NCBI RefSeq assembly: GCF_032884065.1
Contig: NC_088883.1
Span: forward strand, 26,035,637 to 26,099,636
Reading direction: 5' to 3'
Length of the DNA stretch: 64,000 bases
Source of the DNA: Artemia franciscana
Taxonomy: Eukaryota > Arthropoda > Branchiopoda > Anostraca > Artemiidae
The position numbers were made by a program, and so were the translations under genes. Each line of letters begins with the position of its first letter. Within the stretch, counting starts at the first letter, position 1. Shown in pieces: positions 56,280 to 64,000 of the stretch. The notes below the pieces were generated by a model, which saw nothing but the letters and a program-made list of their open reading frames with translations, did not search any database and was not told the DNA's origin.

Positions 56280-59200
56280 TAAAGAAGAAGAGCACGATAA
56301 TAATCCAGGTATTTAATGGATTAGAGAAAAATCTCTTGCAGTTAATATTTCAATAAATCCAAATGAAGCTGATTTTGGACCACTTTTTGACTCTGTTGTT
56401 AGAGATTAAAAAATAAAATGAATGATAAAGATAGTTATAGAGTTTAATTTACAACGCCTGTAATATTTTATTCTCAGAAGGATAATGAAGAACTTGAACC
56501 TATCCATTATCATAGCTTTTCCTGGGTTATTAATAAAAATAGTGACATTGAGCAAAGCCATCTAGATATTAATCAAAGGAACATTTAGACATTAGTCATA
56601 GAGAATACACCCAGATCAGGTTTAAAATTTGAAAGAGTCGATGGAATCAGTTATCGAATGACAAGATTACCAAAGTATGTGGGAGGTACTTAAAAAGAAC
56701 TGCCTGAATTTGTAAAAAACAATAAAGCTTGCATTAATATAAAAATAATGATAGTAGATGCTTTCTTATGGTCAATACTAACTTATCTTCCCCCAGCATA
56801 TGACAGACATGCTCATAGACAATCAAAATACAAACCCTACGAAAATAAATTTGAATTTAAAGGGATTACTAATTTTTCAATGGGTATTCAAGATATTTAT
56901 AAATTTGAAAACAAAAATAAAATAATTTTTCTATTTGAAATAAGTGAAAATAAAGTGGCTAGAGATCATATTCCTAAGACTAAGATCAATGAATAAACTT
57001 CTACATTTGTGATTAATTTGCTCTATTTCGATAATCATTATATTTTGATTAAAGATTTAAGTAGATTATTTAGAACTCAAATTACTAAACATAAATCAAA
57101 AACTTATCGTTGCACCTACTGTGGAAGACATTTCACAGAAGAGCTTTAGTTTGAAAAACTGCTAAAAAGGATAACTGTCAACATTCTGACATCATTAGCC
57201 ATAACCAGGATCTAAAATTGAATTTAAAAATATAGCCTAACAAATGAAAGTACCTTGCTGTAATGTAGCTGAGTTTGAACCATATAATGAAAAATTTAAT
57301 CAAAAGAACGGTAAAAGATAATTAAAGTAGAAGAGCAAAAGCCATTTCCTTATGGATTCTAAGTGTGTTGCTCTTTTGATACAACACAAAACAAAATATG
57401 AATACTTTGGTGAATATAATATCGATCATTTTGTAACTACCATAACAAGAGTGTATACAGAAATAACCAATAAGTATGAAAATAAATAGAAAGATCATGG
57501 TTAAACACAAGAACAAGTAAGAAAAAATAGAATAATACGACTATTAAAAGTTGTCATATTTGTGAAAAGGAAAAAATAGAAAATAATTTTCATTTAGATT
57601 ACGACCATAAGAATGGCAATATAAGTTGATTTACTCTTGAAATTGTAATAAAACCTTAGAATTCCTTAGTAAATCCCTGTTGTGATGCATAATCTCTCAA
57701 AACAGGACTATCATTTATTTATTAGAGAATTAGTACCTAATAACGGTATTTTTGTTGAAGCGGAGAGCTTTATACCATTTTATGAAACAATAGCTGTTAA
57801 TAAAATTCTATACGAAATACATTTCATAGATTCACTTTTTTTTATGGCTTCATCGTTAGATAGGCTTTCTAAAAATTTAGCAAAGTGTGAATCTAAAGTG
57901 AAATGCAATTGTTCAAGAAATAACTTTAAATATACTTCTGATGTATTTCAAAATCCTTAAAAATTCAAATAGATAATAAAGAAAGGTGTTTATCCCTCTG
58001 AATATGTTGATAGCTATGAAAAAATATAAATGATAATAAATTATCTTCATTAGGCAAGTTTTATTATAGATTAACAGGGAAAACTATTTCTGAAGAGTAT
58101 ATTAAAGAGAAATATATTTTGGAAAATGTTCATATGTAAAACGCTATTAGATTACACTAATACGGTGGACTAGATCCACTGCACTTCTTTTCAGAACTAG
58201 GACTAACATGGGAAGCTTTTCTTAAACACTTTAAAGCTATAAGAGGAGGTCTATGTCAATGTATGAAAATATATGAAAAAATAAAATAATAAATATATAA
58301 ATTTTTTTAATCAAACACAACATTCAAATTATTTAATATTTTTAAATTCTAGTAATTTTTTTGGTTGGGTAATGTCAAATAATTTACCTGAAAAATTCTT
58401 TATTTTTATTATTATATTCGACCATCTAATAGAAAACAATACCTCAGACTATTACCAACAATTAAAAGATTAATTTCAATCAGAAATGAATAAGGATAAT
58501 GTAGGAGCCATTTATGACGTGGATTTAGAATATCTAAGAGAGTTAGACCATTCACTTAAAGATTTACCTCTAGCTCCTGAACATTTTCAATATAAATTCA
58601 GTACAACTTTAAATAATAAATAAATTATGTCGTGCATTGTAAGAATTTATAATTTTATTTGAGACATGGTTTAGTATTGAAAAAAAAATTGAATACTAGC
58701 ATTTACTGAGTCACCCTATTTAAAAATATATATCAAGAATAATATTAAATTACGACAAAAGGGAACGAGTTAGTTCGAGAAAGATTTTTTAAAATTCATG
58801 AATAATGCTTGTTTTAGGAGAACTATGGAAAATGTTTGAAAAAGAGCTAGCATTGAAATAATCAATAGGGACGAACAAAGACAAAAATGGTTCAAAAACA
58901 TAACTTTAGATCGGAAATAATCTTTAGTGAGAATTTCTCGGTAGCCAGAATTGCAAAGTCATAAATAAATCTAGATCAATCTATTTACATTTGATTTGAT
59001 GTACTAAAGTTATCTAAGTTACTGATGTAAGAACTTCATTATGAATACATTAAACCAAAATATAGTGAAAACTTGTCTTATGTTATATTGATACGGATAA
59101 CCTTATTTATGATATTTCAACTGAAGATTTTCAAGAAGACATTAAAGCCGACCTCCAAGAAAAATTCGATACTTCAGACAATAAAAAGATAACACTTATA

Positions 59201-59525
59201 ACATCCCTGCAGTCAATAAAAATGTGATAGGTATGATAAAGGATGAATTATCTGAATCAATAGGGTCTGAGTTGGTAGGTTTAAGATCAGAAGTATATGG
59301 CTATTTAAAAGAGGGTGATGATGAACCAAAAGCAAAGAAAAATTTAAAGGTATCAAAACGAACATCGTTAAAGATAAAATAATATTACAGAATTGTAAAG
59401 ATGTATTATTCAGAAAAGTGGGAACCTTATCAGGAACTCAATTTACTTTAAGAGCAAACAAACATAGAATGTTCCTAGAAAAACAACATACAAAATCTCC
59501 AGACCCTAATGACACTAAAAGATAG
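56280..59525 (+). pseudogene. Polinton protein-primed DNA polymerase B relic
   Basis: About 3.2 kb, close to the roughly 1,100 residues usual for Polinton polymerases. The N-terminal block reads RLPKYVGG, then NNKACINIK and FLWSILTYLPP (56660-56790). A zinc-finger-like YRCTYCGRHF lies near 57110. CHICEKEKIE near 57560 and MHNLSKQDYHLFIRELVPN with HFIDSLFFMASSLDRLSKNL (57685-57870) form the exonuclease region. The palm continues with VDLEYLRELDHSLKDLPLAP (58520-58580) and KFMNNACFRRTMENV (58790-58840). The catalytic motif C survives as CYIDTDNLIYDI near 59085. At least ten stops or frameshifts break the gene. Confidence 0.88.
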
Positions 59526-59574
59526 GTTTTGAAAAATAAGGTAAACACAGTACCTTGGGGATTTAATCCCTTAA

Positions 59575-59795
59575 AGCTATAAGCTATAATCCATGAATTT
59601 TAGCTATAATCCATGAAGTTCAGCTATAAGCTTCAAAGCTATAAACTTCAGAGAAAAATCTATAAGCTTAAAGCTATAGGCTTCAAAGCTATAAGCTTCA
59701 AAGCTGTAAGCTTTGAAGCTATAAACTCCAAAGCTATAAGTTTAAAACCTACAAATATAAGCTTCAAAGCTATAAGCTTCATAGTTGAGTTTTAC
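59575..59795. repeat. 15-bp tandem repeat (AAAGCTATAAGCTTC type)
   Basis: About 12-14 imperfect copies of a 15-bp unit, itself built from agct/aagctt palindromes, lie exactly between the polymerase and ATPase genes. The 67-codon frame over it (FKAISFKAVS...) is a repeat artefact. Confidence 0.9.
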
Positions 59796-59820
59796 TTAAC
59801 ACAAATTTTTACCTAGTAGA

Positions 59821-60396
59821 TGGTTGGAAAAGCACCTATGGATTTATATGAATGTGGAAAAAGTAAAGATCGTTTTAAAAATGAACATTTGCTAACACCT
59901 CAATGGCCGTTTCAACTGTTGATTTGTGGAAACTCAGGATGTGGTAAAACTAATTTACACTGGAACTTGATTTATGATTACTCATGATTACTCAATTTAT
60001 CTGTATGCTAAAAATTTTGAAGAAGATAAATATAAAAGTTTAATGATTAACATGAATGTCTTGGAAGAAAAAACTGACATGGATCTTTCTGTTGCGACTA
60101 ATGATAAAGCGATATAATTGATGTAGATAACCTAGATCCCAAATGTTAAAATTTAGTAATCTTTGACGATTTTATAACAGTAAAACCTCAGAAAAAATTG
60201 AGATTTATTGTGGAAAACGAAATGCATCAATAATCAATATTTCTCCGAGCTATTTTGATACAACTGAGATTATACAATTAAACTGTAGCCAAAAGTAATG
60301 ATATAATCTGACAAAACCCTGCATCTGATTTGAAAAAAGAACAAAAAATTCAACTACTTTAATGAAGCAACAAAGAATCATGGTTTTTTACTGATT
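59821..60396 (+). pseudogene. Polinton packaging ATPase (A32/FtsK-HerA type) relic
   Basis: Starts at ATG 59821 with MVGKAPMDLYECGKSKDRF. An intact Walker A GNSGCGKT lies at 59928-59951 and a Walker B-type LVIFDDF near 60152-60172. It is followed by a shifted frame with INISPSYFDTTEIIQLNCS (60230-60290), the region that in this family contains the sensor-like residue. The usual length is 200-260 residues, which fits. In active relatives the enzyme pumps the genome into capsids. Stops at about 59986 and several frame changes make it non-functional. Confidence 0.75.
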
Positions 60397-60399
60397 GAT

Positions 60400-60684
60400 T
60401 TGAAAATAAATGTTGGATATCTCAGGTGCAGAAAGCACGTGAATATTTGCTTCACAAAATTTTACATATACTTCATAAACAAGTTTGGAAGCTTAGGAAG
60501 TAAATATCGGAAATATACAATTAACGAAAGCGGACTACTGGATGATGATGGTAATCTTGATTTACAATTCAAACGATTAATTAATCAAGGTGATCCAAGA
60601 TGCTATGAATTTAGAAAATGTAAAATTATTTATAACCATTCCAAGGGTGAAGAAACAAATTCTTACAAATCAGTATTTAAATGA
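60400..60684 (+). pseudogene. Polinton small protein, unknown function
   Basis: The longest open piece on this half (94 codons). The first part (INVGYLRCRK) is probably the tail of the ATPase. From about 60480 a new protein-like part reads GSLGSKYRKYTINESGLLDD and DPRCYEFRKCKIIYNHSK, ending at a TGA. No family is recognised. Its place after the ATPase is where small structural genes lie in related elements. Confidence 0.4.
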
Positions 60685-61090
60685 GGATATTAATAGATGA
60701 ACAAAAATGTAACAATCATTTGAAAATATATTGCCTAGAGTTTATAACAAAGAACTGATAGTAAAAACTACCTTAAAAGTAACAAAAGAAGATATTAATA
60801 CAGAAGACCGATGAATTTGAAATGTTGCAAACCCAAAAAATCGTGATGATACAGCGCATTTTTCAACTTTATTGGCATACTCTCAGAGCTTTATGAAGAT
60901 ATTTGAACGTTTAGACAATTTCAAAAATGTATTAATAAATATACTTGAAAAAGATCGCTATGAAAAATTTCAAAAGAGAATGACAGGAGATTTTGAAGTA
61001 AAAATCAAGCCTATGAAGTTCTTTGAAAAGATTATTATAAAAAAATTTACCTTGGAATTTATCTATAAAAATAATTCTATAATAAATGGA
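60685..61090 (+). pseudogene. Polinton unknown gene, fragmentary
   Basis: A charged, helix-prone segment is readable at 60872-61080 (FMKIFERLDNFKNVLIN, then KDRYEKFQKRMTGDFEVKI). Upstream pieces are in other frames. No family is recognised. Confidence 0.35.
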
Positions 61091-61942
61091 AAAAACAATT
61101 TATTTATCTGAAATTCAAAAGCTAAATACTAAGACGTGTTTCGATGCAAAACTAAACTGTAAAGTGCGACTAACGCATACAAAAGTAAATGAACGAGAAG
61201 CTGTTAAACTATTACTTCATAAAAGACAGATGACTAAGATTGAAAAATATGAAAATAAAGGATGCAATATTGATGTTTCCTACTAACATCTACTTGAAAA
61301 TCATCAAGATTATTGTGCTTATCTCTTGTTGATAAATTTGAAATCGACAAAAATGTTGAATTTATTGAATATATAATTCATTTTTTCCCTCTTCAAAAAG
61401 TAAAAATAAGCATATGTTTATAGCAAAACGATCAACCCGCTAAATTATTGCTTAAAAGAAAACAAATCGAGCAAGGACAAATAAAGAATAAAGATGTATA
61501 TATAATTATATCGCATCTCCAAGTAATACAAATGGTAACTTACTTCCATTTATAATACCATTATTAGCTAGAATAGGTAAAGCTTTTCTAACAAGCGGTG
61601 CAGCTGCATTAGGTATATATACAGAAAAGAAAATAGTTGATAAAATTAGTGATTCTTCAAACAATAAATGTAAAGGTTTAACATTACTGGGGGACATTAC
61701 CGAAAGGTCAAGGTTTAAAATTACCGTATACAAACAAAGTGCTGGATCTGAATTGGAGATGGTTATTGAAGCTCCCAAAAACGTGGTAGACCCAAAAAAA
61801 ATACAATTAGAAAAACGTAAACTGCGTGGAAGAACAAAAAACCTGCTGAAGCCCAGATTTCACAATTCAAAGAATGCTTGCTTCCAAAAAACAGGGAATG
61901 TCAGAAAGAATAAAAAATCACATGATACTGTGGATAAATATT
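61086..61942 (+). pseudogene. Polinton hydrophobic core-type protein relic
   Basis: Starts MEKTIYLSEIQKLNTKTCFD and includes two similar short blocks of the type KLLL-KRQ (61205-61225 and 61445-61470) that resemble repeated beta-rich units. Then comes the hydrophobic GNLLPFIIPLLARIGKAFLT and SGAAALGIY (61530-61620). It ends in a basic tail LEKRKLRGRTKNLLKPRF with a stop at 61942. Proteins with a leucine/glycine/alanine membrane-like core and a basic tail are common in Polintons and adintoviruses and are likened to adenovirus core proteins. The frame breaks near 61285 and 61500. Confidence 0.5.
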
Positions 61943-61989
61943 GATATATTGATTGAATCACGTCATATTTATTATTTTCGAGGTGTTTT

Positions 61990-62275
61990 TTTCTCGAGAT
62001 AACTTACTAAGTAAAATGAAGACAAACGAATGTACTGTAATCAATTATGACTGTTTGAGATCACCTGAGACGTATTGGACTGTTATTTTCATGATATCAG
62101 GTGCTCATTTGTAGAATTTTACGATTCCTTTGGAACCCGACATGGAAATAAAATCTTTAACTGCTTAAAAACTTCAAATAAGCAAATTGCCGATCATTCT
62201 ACTCGAGCCCAAAATTTTAACGATTTGAATTGTAGTCATTTGTTTGTTGATTATCTAAAAAGAAGTTTTAAGTGA
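61990..62275 (+). pseudogene. Polinton adenain-type cysteine protease relic
   Basis: The first frame reads MKTNECTVINYDCLRSPETY followed by W and TVIF (62015-62090). The second frame then reads RCSFVEFYDSFGTRHGN and, further on, AQNFNDLNCSHLFVDYLKR (62100-62265). This matches the order in adenovirus-like maturation proteases: a (T)HW block with the catalytic histidine, a YFDSFG block, and a C-terminal block with the catalytic cysteine. Here the histidine position reads tyrosine (ETYW), the YDSFG block is intact, and the cysteine is kept though the next glycine is serine. One frameshift near 62090 joins the halves. The copy is inactive on both counts. Confidence 0.65.
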
Positions 62276-62279
62276 ATGG

Positions 62280-62776
62280 ACCCAGAAAATTGAATTTTAA
62301 GTTTATTTACAAATCTAAATCGAAGAAGAACTAGAACAGAGATTATTTGCTTATTGTAGAAGTTTTAAATATCAAAGAAATGTCTGTAATGCTTATTTTA
62401 GTATCCAAATTTATATTTAGTGCTTCAGGTTGATTTATTTTTGCTATGTTACTCCTTGCTTTTTTAAGTCTTTGGGAAGTTCTGACTGAAATAATTGAAA
62501 AATATATAAAAGTAGCAGAAAGAAATGCTGAGTATAAAGCTGCTTATTCACTCTATTTAGAATTGCTCTCTATGTATAAATCAGGTGAATTGATTAATGA
62601 AATTATTAAACGAGGGAATTAATTTCGTAAAGCATTACAGGTTTCATCTCGTGAAAATATATGAAACAAGTGAAATTAAACGGTTATAAATATTGGATTA
62701 AAGTCTGTAAAATTCAAAACATGAACTAAACCCTTCTTACTTTCTCCAAACTATATTCTCCAAAGCCTTGTAAACC
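62280..62776. other. Polinton right subterminal region
   Basis: AT-rich DNA. A short stretch at 62430-62620 reads like a membrane segment followed by a charged helix (LIEKYIK, NAEYKAAYSLYLELLSMYK), perhaps remains of one more small gene, but it is too short to call. Confidence 0.35.
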
Positions 62777-62938
62777 CATGTTTACATTGGGAAATAGTAT
62801 TAAAATGAGACCAAATTCGATTTCCAAGGACCAGTTTTCATTTTTAAAATAGGTACAAATGTTGAAAATGTGCAATATTTGATGTTAGAAAGATGTAAAA
62901 TGGACTCAAAAGGATGTAAATTGAATGGATGAGTAACT
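62777..62938 (-). repeat. Polinton right terminal inverted repeat
   Basis: Inverted partner of 51083-51248. 'gatttccaaggacc', 'tgcaatattt', 'gttagaaagatgtaaaat' and 'gatgtaaatt' pair with their complements on the left. Confidence 0.85.
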
Positions 62939-63440
62939 ATGCTAATGGAATTTTTCTTCACGGTATTTTTCAAGATGTTTCAAGACGTTTTTCAAACATT
63001 TTTCTTTCGGGAAGTTTTCAAAGCGTTTCACGACATTTCAAGAAATTTTTCTCAAGAGATTCTTTTTCTAAGATTGTTAGGTAATAGGAGAGTATTTACC
63101 TGTGTAAAGGGTGTCGCAATCTCGTGTGACATGCTAGATTTCAGGAGCCCTTTTGGGGAATCCCGGCTTTTAACTCAGTAGAGTGCACAATTGGGATGAT
63201 ACGTAATTAGGGTACTTACTTGGGATGTTACGTATTAACGACACACACCCGGGGTGTTACATGGATGCGCATGCGTGTGTACTACGTAATGACGGTACGC
63301 ACATGGGTATTAAATAATGTATTAAGATATTTTTTTCCTTCTAGATTTCAATTTCTTCAGGATTTCCTTTTTCTTTCTAAGTTTTTTTTTTCAAGGCGTT
63401 TTTCTTTATTATAAGGTTTCATTTTCTTTCAAGATATGTT
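62939..63440. repeat. Right flank with TTTCAAGACGTTT-type repeat
   Basis: Imperfect copies of 'tttcaagacgttt' / 'tttcaagacattt' lie at 62965-63050, and again loosely at 63395-63440. The same motif in the same orientation lies just left of the element (51000-51055). Another small repeat built from 'gttacgta'/'tacgtaat' and acac-gggt words occupies 63195-63305. The frames at 62939-63181 and 63220-63414 reflect these repeats. Confidence 0.6.
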
Positions 63441-64000
63441 TTCAGGTAACCTTTATAATCTAAACATTTTTGTCTGCATTAGGATCTGAAAGAGATTTCC
63501 ATCCTATTGAATGAAGCACTAGAAAGCTTGACTATCAAAGCCATTCCAATTTTATTATTCGGATGTTACTTTCCAAGTTATAATCTATTCCACGCAAGAA
63601 GAATCCCCTGTCCCACACACTAAAATCATTTAATGGATTAAGGAAACTTAAGCTAAAGGAAACTTAAGCTGTAATAATTGACATTCAGGGGAGAAAATCA
63701 ATTACTAGAATTTGATTACATTTGCTGTCTACCTACTTGTTAAGTTATGCTTTAGAGGGTATTATCAGATAGTACTGGGGGCTCTTTTTAGCAAATTTTT
63801 TGTAATAGAGTCCTTTACTCTTTTGGAATATAATGGTGCTGCCATAGATGCAATGAAAGTGAGGGCATTATTATGGCTAGAATATGATATACCTTCATGT
63901 GCAATCAAAATTTTTTGTTTTCCTCTTCACTACAAAGAATTTTACGCTTAGATTCGAGACAATCTTAAAAGAGCTTACTTATGTAAATAGTTTACAAGAT
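63440..64000. other. Stretch without recognised features
   Basis: A 79-codon plus-strand frame (63712-63951) contains YNGAAIDAMKVRALLWLEYD and ends in a stop. Its composition is somewhat protein-like but no family or splice border is clear, so it is not called as a gene. Confidence 0.4.

Larger units (their letters stand above)
51083..62938. mobile_element. Decayed Polinton/Maverick (adintovirus-like) element
   Basis: About 11.9 kb bounded by terminal inverted repeats (51083-51248 and 62777-62938). It carries the diagnostic Polinton gene set in two divergent halves. On the minus strand, read from the middle outward, are retroviral-type integrase, a coiled-coil protein, two small capsid or core candidates, and a major-capsid-like gene. 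On the plus strand are protein-primed DNA polymerase B, packaging ATPase, small unknown proteins, a hydrophobic core-type protein and an adenain-type protease. Such elements replicate with their own polymerase, integrate with the integrase, and may form particles. Every gene here has stops and frameshifts, and the longest open piece is under 100 codons, so the copy is a fossil. It is distinctly more AT-rich than the flanks. Confidence 0.88.

Overview
This is eukaryotic, AT-rich nuclear DNA packed with repeats. It has no operons, its coding exons are short and scattered with GT/AG borders, it carries long (TA)n and (CT)n tracts, and one 100-base N run marks an assembly gap. The repeat types (tRNA-derived SINE, several non-LTR retrotransposon lineages, a Polinton/Maverick element, inverted-repeat MITE-like elements, satellites) fit an invertebrate animal. 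The repeat style suggests an arthropod, perhaps a branchiopod crustacean such as Artemia; that assignment is inference from memory and weak.

Layout. 1-10 kb: degenerate dispersed repeats, a tRNA-like SINE, and two copies of a 440-bp repeat, one interrupted by an insertion. 10.5-15.6 kb: two non-LTR retrotransposon relics, a 420-bp satellite in inverted arrangement with many GCGC-bounded palindromes, and one well-formed coiled-coil exon on the minus strand. 18-23 kb: a 2.45-kb tandem duplication. 23-25 kb: a composite dispersed repeat ending in a long hairpin; a second copy lies inverted at 46.9-48.5 kb inside an 80-bp satellite. 26.1-26.6 kb: a LINE 3' end. 27.7-30 kb: two adjoining minus-strand exons of an NSF-like AAA protein whose P-loop is lost. 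29-32.5 kb: a 300-bp class tandem repeat. 35.0 kb: a clean 173-bp hairpin. 35.7 and 46.0 kb: isolated terminal exons of unrecognised minus-strand genes. 39.7-45.9 kb: a LINE on the plus strand split by a second LINE on the minus strand, with a 6-bp target duplication; part of the first LINE's coding sequence is amplified into a 78-bp in-frame tandem array.

51.1-62.9 kb is the most coherent unit. It is a decayed Polinton/Maverick (adintovirus-like) element bounded by ~165-bp terminal inverted repeats. The minus-strand half carries integrase, a coiled-coil protein, capsid-type fragments and a major-capsid-like gene. The plus-strand half carries protein-primed DNA polymerase B, packaging ATPase, small proteins, a hydrophobic core-type protein and an adenain-type protease. 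In an active element these would serve replication, packaging, particle assembly and integration. Here every gene is broken by stops and frameshifts, so the element is a fossil.

No complete host gene can be assembled from the window. Host coding content is limited to the isolated exons, because introns are long and full of repeats.
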